64,000 nucleotides of DNA from Mercenaria mercenaria. Its lineage: Eukaryota > Mollusca > Bivalvia > Venerida > Veneridae. The stretch is taken from positions 60,787,501-60,851,500 of the forward strand of contig NC_069369.1 of NCBI RefSeq assembly GCF_021730395.1, read 5' to 3'. Of the stretch, positions 49,227-62,365 are shown one piece after another. Each line of letters opens with the position of its first letter. Position 1 is the stretch's first letter. The position numbers and the translations under genes are program-made. The notes beneath the pieces are model-generated. The model saw only the letters and a list, made by a program, of their open reading frames with translations, did no database searches and was not told where the DNA came from.

Positions 49227-50849
49227 TATATTGTATATTTTGTAAATGAATTCGAGAGATATTGGATATTTGTGTTGCTACAGTTAATAATACGTTGTAT
49301 TTTCTCAGGTTCGAGGACGAAGTCGCTGTAGTCAAGAGTATAAATGCAATGATATTTAGTGTAGAGCTATCTAAAATGAGGGTCCACTATTAAGAGTATA
49401 AAGTCGCAGCGCTAGAAGTAATCACTAACTGATGTGGTGAAAATGTGAATAAAATATCCAGAGATATGTTGGGGTAGAGTGCAACGCTATAAAGTACAGC
49501 ATTGATTCTAAATATCTAATGAATATAATAGCGACTTGTTTACGGTGCTAGTGGGCGTGAGTGATAGTTCACAGTTCATTATTTTTCATGAAAAAAAAAT
49601 CAGTCAAACCGAATCTGCATTAAATTTTATTTATTCTTGGCCGAGTTTTGAAGGATCATCTTAAGATTTTATTTTCTATAAGCTGTGTCATAGTAGTGTT
49701 TAATTATATGTCATGGTCGCGATTTATGCTTCCAAGGGATATTCATACTGCTTTATTTAACTTTCACAGCTACGTTCGTATGTCTCGTGTGGCCGCCGTA
49801 AAGGTATTTGTAATTTTACTGGTCATTTAAGGTTTTTAAGATTTACTTCGTAATAGATCTAGTGAAGGACGGTTAAGACGGTGCAAAGGGAGCGAAGGTA
49901 GTTGCACATTTTATTACCTCTCATAAGGAGGCTCAGTCAAACCTATTCTGCTATCAAATTGTTCGGTTGCGTTCTCTGCTTTCAAAGTATATTTTTGTAG
50001 ATTGAATTTGCATATACGACGTCGCCATTTCTGAATGTGCGTGCGACCGTTAATTTCAAAATTACGTCACTTTTTAAACGTAAGTGACGTTAAAGAGAAT
50101 TACGCGCCACACGTTTCTGTTAACGGCGATATAAATTTTAATCCTTTGAGATGTATATCGGGTAAGTTACATGAATTTAAAAGGAAGCCGTTTTTTTGTA
50201 GGAGGAAAACTGAGCGTGCGCCGACTAGCACTGACTGCCGTCCATTATTTAAAAAAAATATTTAAATAATATGACAAATATTTAATTTTAAACTCTGTAG
50301 TTCTATTGAGTATACATTGAAATAATATCAGTTAAAATAATTATTTGATGCGTCGCTTATTTTCGAAATAATAAAAAATCGCGATTTTCTGGGATAACCC
50401 TCGTATTTTATGAAATTCTGCCAAACGGGTATTATTATCTACACTGGTATGGATTTTCGAGACCGGGTATATCCCGTATCCTGTCACCAACAAGCTGTGT
50501 AGCTATCCTTTAACTTCTATGCTATAATCGACACAATCTGTAAATTTAACAAAGCTACTTACAGTGCAGAGTGGAATCTTGCTATCATTTGTTTGGTCAT
50601 CATGTTTTGTTTATAGTTGATTAACACCGGCGTTGATTAACACCAGCCATAAAATGCACAATGAACTGTGTTTTGACTGAATTACAAAACACAAAAGCTC
50701 ATTTATACAGGTTATGAACTGGTTTTGATCAGAAATAGAAAAAGTCTTGTGTTCCATCCTTTCAAAAATCATCAGATTTCAAGATGTCAGAAATGTCTTG
50801 AAACTTCGCCTTTCATCCCGTTTCCTGTTAAATCCTTCATCTTGCATGT

Positions 50850-51240
50850 AGATTAAATGATCCTACAACAAATGAGACGGAGTGTCACGCGCAAACCCAA
50901 GGCCCCTATCTCAAAGGTCAAGCACACTTAGGAGTCAAAGGTCATGTAAGATCTTATGTCAGAACCTTGACATGCATTGATTTACTCTTTTGTATTTGGC
51001 AGATCCCCAAAGTTTTTTGTGGACTTACAATTATTTAATAGAATTACTTCCCTTTGTTTTTTTAAAACAGCCTATTTTGTAACCTTTTTATTATTGGCCG
51101 TAGGGAAAAACCGAGACCCCTTTTTGTGGTACAACATGGATAGTACCAAACTCCTACACAGTTATCTCCCTTTCCGCTACACTCTCATTGATCACTGCCA
51201 ACACAAATTTTTATCCGATTTTACTTTTTTATTTATGTAA
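50850..51240. repeat. Interspersed repeat, related to 61230-61440
   Basis: It contains GGAGTGTCACGCGCAAACCC, a CTATCTCAAAGGTCAAG word and GGAGTCAAAGGTCATGTAAG. The same order of words (GACGTGTCATTCGCAAAACC, TATCTCAAATGTCACGG, GAAGGTCAAAGTTAGC) occurs at 61230-61440. From memory this is a very common mollusc repeat. No protein is seen. Confidence 0.5.
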
Positions 51241-51990
51241 TTATTTCGTTATTTTTTCCCAATGTTTTCGAAGTTTACCCTTAATTATTAATTCTGGCAT
51301 ATTTTTCCATTTAAATTATAGTACCTCTTCTACCGCAAAGAAAACAATTAAGGGGAACCCGTTTCTTCGGAGTTTCGTCTGCCCTGTTTACCGATCATCA
51401 CGTGATGAACAATAGTCACGGCAGTGATCAGTGAGAGCGTAGCGGCAAGGGATATCACTGCGTAGGAGTTTGGGATAGTACCTCAAATTTTTAGGTGTAT
51501 TTTGACATATCTGTACCTTATAAGGATTTTTTGTGGACTTAAAGTTTTTTTAGAATAACTTCCCTTTGTTGTACATATAAATAGCCATACAGAAAAACCA
51601 ATACCATTTTTCTGTGGCACATGGCCAAAGCCACAACATGCGGTCAAACGTCAAAGCCTACAGATCTTGTCCTGTGCATATGTTAACCCCTTCAAATATA
51701 TTTATCTATTTCTGCAGAATGTCCCAAGCATAGGACGAAGTGCAGAACCCATGTACCATTTCAGCCGTCACATATGAATGTCAATTTTTAAACCGCAGGT
51801 TTCATGTCTAGTCTATTTTATTCGCTAACATATTCAATGCTTTGTATGTTGTTTTTTTTTTTATAAAATACTAAGAAAGTATAAAAGGTTTCTTCTTAAT
51901 GTTTAAACATTATTATAGTACTCGTGTTTACAAGAAAACATAGGTCACTAAATGGAATCTTATGCCTTATCCATCATTAAGTTTCAACGG

Positions 51991-52045
51991 GGCCTCCGTG
52001 GCCGATTAGTTAACGTCGCTGACTTCGAATAACTTGCCCCTCACC
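51991..52045 (+). repeat. SINE head fragment
   Basis: GGGGCCTCCGTGGCCGATTA and the following GTCGCTGACTTCGAATAAC match the tRNA-like head of the 18264-type SINE in + orientation. Only the head is visible. Confidence 0.5.
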
Positions 52046-52711
52046 AATATGGCTGAACAACAGATGCAATATTTTCACTAGTGGTATAACGACGAGGGAA
52101 AATGTAAGATATGGTGTTCATGAGTGAAAGATATTTTGATCTTATATGTAAAACAAACAAATGTTCTTTTTTATTTCATGGTTTGACTAACTCACTATGT
52201 AACTGTACCCATTTTATAGTTTCTTACCAGCGATAAATATATTTGATAATTTTCACCAGTGTGAAAGTACCAGATATATTTCCTTCTAATATTTCGGTAA
52301 TTCATTGAAAACATGTAATAAAATTTCATAAAGAGTCATATGCACGTTCACATCACACAACTATTTTTTCGCAAAACATTCATGGAAAATATCTTCCCAA
52401 AGGATTTACGACACCTAATTAACTGACAAATACGTATTCGATTGGAGAATTTGCGTATTATTTTCTAGGAGATCTAAGAGAAGAATGTCAGACAGACATG
52501 TAATGTTTGTTAAAAGTCTCACTAGAATCGGTGAGGGCTGTTAAAATGGTACTTTTAGACTTAATTACAGTTTCATGCGCAATTCTTATACAGTTACACC
52601 ATCAATTCGTACTGTTCATTTTTGTATGGAAAATTTCAACTGAAGTGAATTTCAAACTTAAAATTCCATCATACTTTAAAACTTAAACATTCACTTGTGA
52701 CGTAAATAATT

Positions 52712-52910
52712 TGAGCCGCGCCATGAGAAAACCAACATAGTGGCTTTGCGACCAGCATGGATCCAGACCAGCCTGCGCATCCGCGCAGTCTGGTCAGGAT
52801 GCATGCTGTTCGCTATCAGGTTCTTTAATCCCAATAGCCTTTGAAAGCGAACAGCATGGATCCATGCTGATCGAAAAGCCACTATGTTGGTTTTCCAATG
52901 GCGCGGCTCA
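52712..52910. repeat. MITE family A copy with one arm shortened
   Basis: Terminal TGAGCCGCGCCATGAG and mirror GGCGCGGCTCA are present, but the right arm jumps from CAGCATGGA to TCCATGCTG. About 38 bp are lost at a GGATCCATGC-type microhomology. The loop differs from the consensus. Confidence 0.85.
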
Positions 52911-52973
52911 TTTGTTGCATTTGTGTTTTGCACTGTTTTGTATCATGTAATTCATCTTATTGAAAGCTGTCCT

Positions 52974-53094
52974 TAACCTTTTGCCTGTTTGCAAGTTATT
53001 CTGCCTTTTCGACAGTCTGCACTGTTCGCTCTTCAGTCACTAAATTTTCAGTGACCACCCTTTCATTTTAGGAATTTAGCAGGGTAAAGTTAAT
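52974..53094 (+). repeat. MITE family B, short diverged copy
   Basis: Starts CTTAACCTTTTGCCTG and ends TTTAGCAGGGTAAAGTTAA, with CTGCACTGTTCGC inside. It has lost most of the central stem and lies 63 bp after a family A copy. Confidence 0.55.
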
Positions 53095-53330
53095 GGGGAA
53101 AATCAAAGGATACAGAACATGAAGAATTTCATGCTTAGAAAAATGCTTCTTCCAATATTGCGCATGCACTTGCTCGTTAAAAGTCTTAAAGGGAGTTAAT
53201 AAAAAACAATGGATTCAGTAATATTTCCTACTGTCTTAATCGACTGAAAAATCTTAGACAAATATGTGAGAAAACAATTATCAAAAGTAAGATTTAACAA
53301 GAAATCAGTATCTTTTATCTTCATAACGAA

Positions 53331-53418
53331 AACTATGGCATTCACAAGGAAAACTATGGCATTCATTAACAAGGAAAACTATGGCATTCATTCACAAGGA
53401 AAACTATGGCATTCACAT
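53331..53418. repeat. Short tandem repeat, about 4 units of 22-27 bp
   Basis: The unit AACTATGGCATTCA, followed by a variable CAAGGAA stretch, occurs four times. Confidence 0.8.
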
Positions 53419-55500
53419 AATAAACAAATGCATTATGAGCCTTTGGAAATTACAAGAACGGGATTCAGTCCTTTCATTTAATATATAAAGTAAGTTCTGC
53501 GAGAGTTCTTGTAAAAGACAGACATTGGGTTTCATTTTTTTTTCAAGTTTAAAGCAGAAAATCATACATTTATTCAGCATAAGCATGTTCTTCAACGGAG
53601 GTCTTTCAAAAGATAACTTTGCATACTTAAAATTTGAATAGACATAGTTTAATAATCCCACGCGTAGGGAACAAACAAGCGGGAAGGTGCATGGGGAAAA
53701 ATGTGGCAGAAGTGTTAAAATTACCTATTGAACTTCCCTGTTATTTAAGATTTACTTTAAAAGATATGTGCTGCCAGCTCATTAGCTGTTTATTGGTGAC
53801 AGTTCAGACAGAAACGTATGAATTGAAAAAGTTTACATATCGAAAAGACGTATTTTGCTGTAACTGCAATTTTATGTCATCATTAACGATAAGATAAGAC
53901 TTCTAGATCCGAAGCCTCACGATTCTCTAATAAAATGTTCAGGTAATTTTCAGTCATTGTCGTCATATCGTGTTGCTCCGATGACACCTTCTTTGCAGAA
54001 GAAAAACACGTGCAAATACAGCACAGGGGTATGTAGCATTGTACTGTACATGCTTACAGTGCTTTCAAAGTTAACTCAGAACGGCTATAAAAAAAGAAAT
54101 GATCAACCAACCATTTTTTATTTTAAGATTAACTGACCAGTTATACGGTAGAAATTTGTTAACAATATTAATAGGTAACTTTAAAAAGGCAGTATATAGA
54201 TGTCAGTGTTACAAACCCCTGTGTAATATGGCCAATCTATATATGTGCAGACATTGATTGTTTTGTTCCATTTCACGGCTACATAAACCAGGCTCCACCA
54301 CCAAAAACTAGTGATAAGGAAAATAAGCTATTGACATTTCCGCGGAGAAGCAATCATCTGATTGTGTTTGTAAACACGTGAGTACAATTTATATCTTGCC
54401 GTATATTTGAGCTCATCAGAACCAAGTGCTTAGCCCGGGTTGTTAGTTTAGGTGGAAGGTCCGTCGTTCGTAATGCATAATCTTATTTAAATTACTGGTC
54501 AGATTTTTTTATAAAAAAAAAAAGGTAGGAAGCATTCTAGTATGGACTTTTTCCATTTTTGCTTAAATGGTTCCCCGGGACTATTAAAAGACCCAACACA
54601 AAATAACTTTAATTTATTATGAATTCACGGTGATTTCCTTTAGACCACGACTTGCGTGTTTACTGTCTAAACTTTTTCTTGAATCGATGTAATAACAGTA
54701 TGCACAGTGTTTGATGCATTTAATTATGTTTAAACTATAAGTTATTTCTGGAGCGTAATATATTTATTTAGCTGTATTTAAAGCCTTTAAAAATAAGCAG
54801 CTAAAATCAATTTTCATATAAAACTGAATAAATGCAATAATTCAGGAAGGGCCTTGAACTATCCACCAGCCATACTGTAGTATTGCTCAACTGCACATGT
54901 TTTATCAATTGACTATTAACATATCAAGCTGTGTCCGATCCTCCAAAATAAAAGTGCGTTTACCCAACCTCTGTGGGTTGTTGAAAAGATAGAATAAATT
55001 TTATCTAGATACACTCCACAAAACAAACGTGGAACAGAAACTGACATTGACTTCACGTATGACGTTACGTTCTTGTAACGTTACGGCGTCTCTTGTGCCC
55101 AAACTAAGGTCAGTGTGTAATGGTATTGTCAATGAATTCTGAACAGCCATACTGGTTAAATGCTGTTTTGTAGACTTTTGAACTTGAGTTTCTATATTTC
55201 ACATACGTAAGAAAACATGGCAATACTAAGCCTTGAACTTGTTGGAATGTGAATGCAATATCTGTCTATAGCTTCGGAAGATTAAACGCTATTTGACTGT
55301 CAATATTACACATGTATATTTCACTGGACAGAAAAATGATTATTATGTTGAAAATTTATAAATAAAAACTTTGTTTCCTACCATTATTATTATTTACTTC
55401 TATAAATGTCGTAAGTAACAAAAGAAGGAAAAATACAGGTGCGGGATGATATATGTTCATTGTGTTTGCGTAATTTTACTGTTTTGCCTTTCAGTTCAAG

Positions 55501-58500
55501 ATGATATTATCAATACTGTTCGTGGCTACATGCTCACATGCAGCTGTACAACATCCTCACAAAGACCTTCCTGGGGAGGTAGCACGTAGGTTTCTGCACG
55601 AGTTGTGTCCTGAAATCAATACGTGTTACGGAAACCAAACATCACATGGGACACCAGTGTTTGAAAAGAAAAAAAACTCGTGCTGTACTGGTAAAGCTTT
55701 ATGGTATATTTAACCCTTATCATGCTGGACACGATTGGTTCTGTCTTTGCGACCAGTGTAGATTATGATCAGCTTGCACATCCGTGCAGTCTGATCCTGA
55801 TCGGCACTGTTCGCCATTCAGTCAGTATCTTTTTGGTAAGCACTCCTTTTAACAGCTAATGGTACTATGGACAAGTTCATTATAGAAATTAAGCATGGTA
55901 ATGGTTAACCCCGTTATTACCCGTTGTTTGGCCAGTATTTCACCTTAGTCATAGATAAAGTCTTGAAAACTATTTAACTGGGTAGTTCTGCACGTTCGGA
56001 TAAAACAAATCTACGTTGTAGAATGTGTTTAAACCCCGATTAAGCAAACTTTCAGAATTGACAATTCAGAAAATAAAGAACATAGGGTATTGTGCTTGAC
56101 TTTATAGTAGACTGACTTGAAAAAATTGAACCTCACATACATTTTCATAATGGAAGTCTATGGGAAAATCACAATTTTGATAATATTTTCGTGAAAAAAA
56201 AATTTCTACAGTGTAGACTTTTATTAGGTATCTCAGCGTAGTTTATTATTCTCTGATCTATAATATGGTGAAATAAAATGTTTATATAAATAAATGTCCA
56301 GATGTTTGTTTTTGAGATAGATTCTATTGCCCATCATTAAAGGTATCTGCGTATTTCAAGCTGATTTCAAGAAATTGTTTTGATTTATTTAACATGTCAA
56401 ACGTTTTAATAGAGTCTGCTTCTTTAAAAAGATATTCTAACATGGCTGGATTTGACTGCCAGTTACAAAGCGAAGAATGTTAAGCTCTGTATATTCTGTG
56501 ATAAACAACGGTCGACGCGCGGACCACAAAGACAGTATTAAAACGTCAATTATAACGTCAAATTATTACTGCTGGATAAATCAGGCCCAGCAAGATTTTA
56601 ATCAAAATATTTCAGTACCCATGTAAGAATGAAAACAATCAATGTCTTCTTGTGGTTTGTCGTCTTATTTACCATGGTTCATCATTCAGATGCTTAGATA
56701 TTCAATCACTCCAGTTTATGCTCTCGTGCTTCAATCCCGGCGCATATGAACTCTAAACCGTGTTAAACCTGGCGACAAACCATTCGAAGGCCTTGATTAT
56801 TTGTTTATCAACGTTGCCGTTTTAATAAATCTACTCATTGTTTATCAGTAATTCATAAAATGACTTTCATTTCCGTATGCCGAGTCCAGACATTATTCTA
56901 CGTTACCAGATAAAGGCTGTGACTAAATACAGATTTGGTGCGCCCGTGATATATTACAGACTCCGGTATATACCGGATTAACTAAATTTGAACAAAAACA
57001 CCTTAAATATATTTATTTTGTAACCATGGTGATTCTAACCCTAACCTGTAGTCAGTATATTATGCACATTATACACTAAATGCGTGCGGACATGCAAAAA
57101 AATGAGTATTTTTGCCGTGCGTTCCATTTGATAATAATTCCGCGCATGCGCAGAACGGCTGCACCAACTCTGCAATGAGAAACATTCCCAGATAAATGAC
57201 CTTACGTCATTACTTCCGTGCTTAATGCGAGATAGCAGTGCTAGGAGAAGGGAATTGTGGGTACAGAAACACCACAAACGGTGCTTAAGTAGTAAATATT
57301 CACATGGTCATAGACCACCAATTCATAGAAACTACAGGAATTTAATCTGCTTGCTTTTTATAAAAGAAGTTCTGTCATACAGGAGGTCATATGATTCACG
57401 CGAAAATCAATAAGTAAATAGTATGATAAGAAATATATGTTCCGATTTATAGACGGCCATGCCGCCATGATGTTATAATGAAGTGTTTGGGAAATGATTG
57501 GTTGTTTGTTACCTGTATTACTCTGTTTGAGGATATCACAACTAGTGTTAACGGTCACAAATCTGTTGCAAATCATGTAAAAGGACGTTTCCAACCAAAA
57601 ATGAACGTTAATTTTGAATATTTCGTTTTCACTTTTGGCCTAATTTTTTTTGACTGGTGTGCCTATTTTTGCCAGGGTGTTTGAACCAAAAAATCTAATT
57701 TTTATCCCTGTTTATCCATAAATGTTTTAAATAAAATGAGCTTTAGTTTCTTACGAAATGAATCATATTTCAAAGTCTTAACAAAACAACAACAACAGCA
57801 GCAACAACCACAACAAAACAAAAAACCCCGCCCTCCAGAATTTTTTTTTTTTTAAAAACACCAACAGCAACGCAGATAGTTGGAACTTTTGCGGAAAATT
57901 GCAATAAAATATCAACAGGATCGAAACATAGGCACGTGAATTGACAGTTGATTACGTTAATGATTACCATATCTGAAGATCACATAAAAGAGTACGAGAT
58001 ATTTCTTTTTCATAATTTCACTTGCTTTTCTTTTTAAGATTGTTCATGTGACCCCAACTGCGAGGACAACCGGAACTGCTGTTTTCCAAGTGACCCTTCA
58101 TCGAAACCGGATGATATTCATTCGGAGAGTGTTTGCCTGTTCCCGCTTCTTTTAGAACCGAAGGGCAAGGATCGCCGTTTTTATCAATCTTACTGGATGA
58201 TTTCTGATGTTCCAGGTGATAATAATGGAGACAGACATGGTGCAACAAAAGCAAAATGCGGGGATGAAAATGTTGCGCCCTTGGGTACCCTTTTACCAGT
58301 GTTTTCAAAGAAAACACGAAAGATATACAAGAACTCGGTGTGCGCTAATGCAGCCAATGTTACAGACGGTAAACCGTGGGATGTTTTGCTTACGTGTAAA
58401 TACATGGGTACCTCTCCACTAAAAAAAGATATTGCCACTTTCATTTCAAACTTGTATTTAACTTCCTTACATGAGGATTGCCAGTTGCAATTTACATATC

Positions 58501-60922
58501 CCGGAGACAACGCGGACCTTAAATCAGAAAAATGCTTTACGAATTTGATAAAAACATGTTCTGAAAGAGATTTCAGTATACCAGAACAACTGCCGTTATC
58601 AAGATATCTGATCAGGCAACTGTGTACCACTAGCGGACTCCTGTCACCATATAGAAGATTTGACATGTATGCGAATGTATTCTGTTATATTTGCAATGGC
58701 GTGACCTTTTCTAAAACATCCTTATGTAATAACTATTACGTAGAAAACCGTGGATTAACTGACAACCTTGTTCTTCTTCTCGACGGCATTTTCATGTCAG
58801 ATGGTGACAAAATGGCATCAAAGCAACAAAGTAGTCCAAAAGCGTGCCATGTAACACAAAAAGACAAGGTAACCTCTACAAAGTTTATTGTGTATTTAAT
58901 GTTTATAGTTTTAGTTTTACAACATAGTTGCATTACCCGGGTATGCCCATGAATCAAAACACAGTGTCCTTTATCTTAGGTCACAATGTTTCTGCTAAAA
59001 CTAGAATCACACTGCCCCGGATGGACTTGCGGATGAGTTTCAGAAAGTATCCGTAGAACTCCTAACTCATTCGTAAGTCATCCGGTGTATTCGTTCAGAA
59101 ATCGGGGGCATCCGGTGGCATGGGTGCGAAGTTTTGAAATTGCTCAAACTTTTGCCACGGATAATTTATCCATAAAGAATCCGTAATAAATCCGTAACAG
59201 ATCTTAAAAGCTCGTAACAGATCTTAAAAGATCGTAACAGTCTGGAAGATAATCATTGTGGTCAAACAATACGAGCTATTACGGTTTTATTCGGGTTCTA
59301 ATAAGGTTAATTAAGGTTCTGTTATGATTGCATTGTTCGCAAAACCCTTTTATTTTCGTACACACCAGGAGCAATCTGGGAATGGGAATCCGGAACTCAT
59401 CCGCAAGCCCATTCGACTCGAGGCAGTGTGATTCTGGCTAAAGGTATGCAGATTTTCATTTAACAATCAGTTTTCAAAAACGCAGAATGCATTTTAAACT
59501 TCTGCAAGAAAAAAAGATTTGCTCGAATATTAGTCAGGACTTACTTGTAATATCTGGCTTCCACAAATTACAAAAATGGCGAGGCGTATGTTCTCCGTGA
59601 TGATTATGTCTGAAATATTTCTTCCTTCATATCTGATTCATGCGGCCAGGGGAATTTAGCAAATACTTGCGGACAATAGGTCTGTACTGGTAATAATAAT
59701 CCACCGAGTTGATTTTACATATTTTCTGTCATAATGGTCAAATAAAAAGACGTGATTAAAGGAATACATAAATGTCCATACTGATTCTCATAACATTATT
59801 TTTGGCAATCTTTTCGTGATTATTATATTTTTATCCTTGCAAAACAGCGAAGGTGTCAGTGTTATAAACTGACATTTACACTGCTATTCGTCGCAAAATT
59901 TAGTTTTTCGTTAACAGGATTAAGGCTTTATTCTGATTTATCCAGACAAATAACGTTACGTCAAGACTTCCGGCTTACCGGACAAGTAGAACAAAGTTTG
60001 GAAATATGTCCGGCTAAATTGCACTGTTAAAGTACAAGAAAGTATTATTAAATGTAAAAGTGTGTATTTAGTCTAATTGATATATCATTATCCTCTACAG
60101 GAGTCAGGTCTTTGTCGAAAAGTATACTGTCCATCCGGCCAACTCCGAAACGAAAAGGGCGAATGTGTATTTGCGGTTAAGAAGTGGTATTTGACAAGAT
60201 TTGAGATGTACCTTAAACTGAGTGCAGACACATTATTTGATGTAGATGAAACGTTCAAGAACTCCAAACCCGGTACGAAAGAAATTTCACAACTTTTTCA
60301 TAAATGGCCAAACAACTGGTATATTGAAGCCGTGTCTAAAGAACGCATACAGAAAAGGATGCACAATGTTTTGTTTGTTAAAATGATACAGTGGTCACCA
60401 ATAAGAGACACAAAGAAGCTATTACAAACTATTCAAAAGTTGCTGAAACTACCATGGACCTTGAAAGCAAGCAACGGACCTAACATATCCATGTTCGCGG
60501 AGCTGTGGTACATAACAAGAGCTTTGCACGGTACGGCTTTGTCAGCTACAAACATAACTGTACCTTTGTACGATTTCCTTTACCGCAACATTTCATTCAC
60601 TGCAAAGACATTGTTTGCGGTAACAAAGCTTTACTTCTGTGAACAGGTCGAACTGAATGCGTCGGAATATGAACTGCATGGCATCCATGTTCTACGCAAT
60701 AAAATTACAGCCCAAGTTTTGTTTACTGGCGAATTTACAACTGTACTGTCGGCAGACCAGGGTGAAGATGTGCCGTCAGAACATGCAAGAGTGTGTTTGA
60801 AAGATTCAGGATATACGAGAGCAGAAACTCTTTTTGACACTGATAGTTCAGTCTGTAATGTCGTTAACAAATTTTTTCTTTACTGTTATGTAATTATTTT
60901 GTGGATTTTGGAAAGGAATTAA
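55501..60922 (+). CDS. Secreted or single-pass protein resembling a mollusc SMB/Methuselah-like adhesion-GPCR ectodomain, no 7TM seen
   Basis: Exons 55501-55690, 58039-58868 and 60101-60922 fit in phase (1, then 0), giving 613 codons plus TAA. The ATG at 55501 follows a TTTCAG acceptor within 10 bp, so a 5' non-coding exon is likely. A signal peptide (MILSILFVATCSHA) is followed by a somatomedin-B domain: CYGNQTSHG, NSCCTG, DCSCDPNC, RNCCF. A long Cys-bearing domain follows (VCLFPLLLE, VCANAANVTDG, VFCYICNGV), then CRKVYCPSGQLRNEKGEC, then a beta-rich segment with FCEQVELNASEYEL and ARVCLKDSG. This order is what I know from the ectodomains of mollusc Methuselah-like receptors, where seven helices normally come next. 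Here the frame ends after one hydrophobic stretch, NKFFLYCYVIILWILERN. It is either a receptor-derived ectodomain protein or a gene whose membrane part is spliced differently. Confidence 0.78.
55691..58038. other. 2.3-kb intron 1 of the SMB-domain gene
   Basis: It contains a family B MITE at its start and a CAA/CAG-rich simple repeat near 57785-57825. No additional exon is supported: exon 1 ends CCTG and exon 2 begins DCSCDPNC, so the somatomedin-B domain joins without a gap. Confidence 0.65.
55713..55907 (+). repeat. MITE family B, complete copy in gene 3 intron 1
   Basis: Starts TTAACCCTTATCATGCTGG and ends AAGCATGGTAATGGTTAA. The middle has the hairpin pair around TGCACATCCGTGCA. It begins about 20 bp after the end of exon 1 of the SMB-domain gene. 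Confidence 0.75.
59003..59435. mobile_element. MITE with AGAATCACACTGCC termini in gene 3 intron 2
   Basis: The left end AGAATCACACTGCCCCGGAT and the right end GAGGCAGTGTGATTCT are inverted, and the match extends into TTGCGGATGAGTTTC and GAACTCATCCGCAA. The interior repeats ATCCGTAA-type words. There is no coding frame. It lies inside the second intron of the SMB-domain gene. Confidence 0.75.
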
Positions 60923-61502
60923 GGTATCATTGCATGTTAATTAATGAACTAAGTAATATTTGATACAGTTCTATGTTAATTGCCGAGGTCATACGACGAT
61001 AAAATCGGCAATACTCTGTTTCTTCTCCTTTCTTGGACAGTATTAGATTCATTTAATTTGGCGGCTCAAAGCGATATAATTTTTCAGCAGTTCAGCGAAC
61101 TAGGCCAATATCACATTTCGATGTTTGTAGCAAAAAAGACACCATTTCGATTTTTTTTTTAGATTTTTTACAGCTGTTAATAGTGCACTACTTGTTGAAA
61201 ACCAGTTTCGGGGACTATAGGACTGCACTTTTCCGTCCCCGTCCGTTATTCTGTTCGTCTATCCGTCTATAATTTCGTGTCCTGTCCATAACTGCCATTG
61301 ATCAAGGGATGTTCGTATTCCTTAGCATGAATGTTCCTCATAACAAGACGACGTGTCATTCGCAAAACCCGACTTCTATCTCAAATGTCACGGTGACACT
61401 TGAAGGTCAAAGTTAGCATGGCATTTACAGGGTCTGTTTCCAGCCCAGTTCAGAAATCTGTCATCCATTGAGGGATTACAGCAGAACATTTTTCTTGTCC
61501 GG

Positions 61503-61752
61503 TTCTGGATTCGAATGTCCAATGTCGTTCTGGTTTCGAATGTCCAATGTTGTTCTGGGTTTGAATGTCTAATGTCGTTCTGGATTTGAATGTCCAGTGT
61601 TGTTTTGGGTTTAAATGTCCAATGTCTTTCTCGATTCGAATGTCCAATGTCGTTCTGGTATTGAATGTCCAATGTCGTTCCGGATTCGAATGTCCAGTGT
61701 TGTTCTGGAATCGAATGGCCAATGTCGTTCTGGGTTGGAATGTCTAATGTCG
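61503..61752. repeat. 25-bp minisatellite, about 10 copies
   Basis: The unit is close to GAATGTCCAATGTCGTTCTGG with four further bases. Copies start at 61513, 61538, 61563 and so on at exact 25-bp steps. Because 25 is not a multiple of three, it opens long but meaningless frames on both strands. Confidence 0.9.
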
Positions 61753-61844
61753 AATGTTGAACTTCTCGCCATATATTGATGGATTTAAATAGTTATCAGC
61801 TTGCTTTTTTTGCTCTGTAGAGCTATTTTCCTTATTGTCATTGC

Positions 61845-62215
61845 AATCCCTTTACAGATTCCTCGACCGTACATATAGTTCATACGAGCAATGGTTTTAA
61901 TGAAAGCCGAAACATAGCGGAATACATACGGAGAAAACGTAATCGAACGGAAAGTTCTTATGGTCATTGCAGATCCACTACCTTAAAATTAAGATATTGT
62001 AATATCATTTTGAAGGTTCAAAATATTACCACTGAAAAGACTATATAATGTTGAAGGTGGTACAAACGCATCCATTGTATTTGAACACATGACTGTGTGG
62101 ACCAGAACTGTATCATTAAAACCAATTAAGGTAGTGGACCGGTAATGACACCGGGTAATTTCCTTGTGAATACGTATTCTCGTTAAATAGTTCGACATTT
62201 TTCGGATTTAAGGTA
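61845..62215. repeat. Two MITE family C pieces in inverse relation
   Basis: The piece at about 61845-61984 ends CAGATCCACTACCTTAA. The piece at about 62127-62215 starts AAGGTAGTGGACCGGTAATG and runs to TTCGACATTTTTCGG. Both carry family C words such as ATACGGAGAAAACGTAAT. About 140 bp of other sequence lie between them. Confidence 0.5.
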
Positions 62216-62365
62216 GCAAATCGCGCACATAACCTTCTGTAAAAGCTAGAGGATACCGACTATACGATGCGAAATGCTATGGTGCGATAATACGGAACAG
62301 AATGCAAAGAAACAATATCTATATTGAACTTTCGTATCGTGTAGAATTTTCGTATTGTATTGTCA

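Larger units (their letters stand above)
47503..55500. other. 8-kb intergenic region rich in MITEs, no gene recognised
   Basis: It contains two MITE-centred palindromes, further family A and B copies, a SINE head and a small tandem repeat at 53331. The stretch 49260-50850 and the stretch 53420-55480 show no coding sequence that I can support. The last part must hold the promoter of the gene starting at 55501, but no clear TATA element stands out. Confidence 0.6.

Noticed and set aside
47755-49331. Reading frames on both strands beginning MDPDQTARMRR or containing WIQTSLRIRAVWSG as possible small proteins
   Set aside because: They recur at every copy of the family A hairpin MITE on both strands. 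They are translations of the palindrome and not genes.
58190-58666. A 158-residue minus-strand frame
   Set aside because: It lies wholly inside exon 2 of the SMB-domain gene, which has the better evidence (domain motifs, splice phase).
60980-61162. Hydrophobic frame after the SMB-domain gene as a remnant of a 7TM domain
   Set aside because: No recognised receptor motif, no acceptor in suitable phase that I can support, and the frame is short.
61388-61747. Long overlapping frames on both strands with repeated HWTF or CFGF-type words
   Set aside because: They come from the 25-bp minisatellite, whose unit length rotates through all frames.
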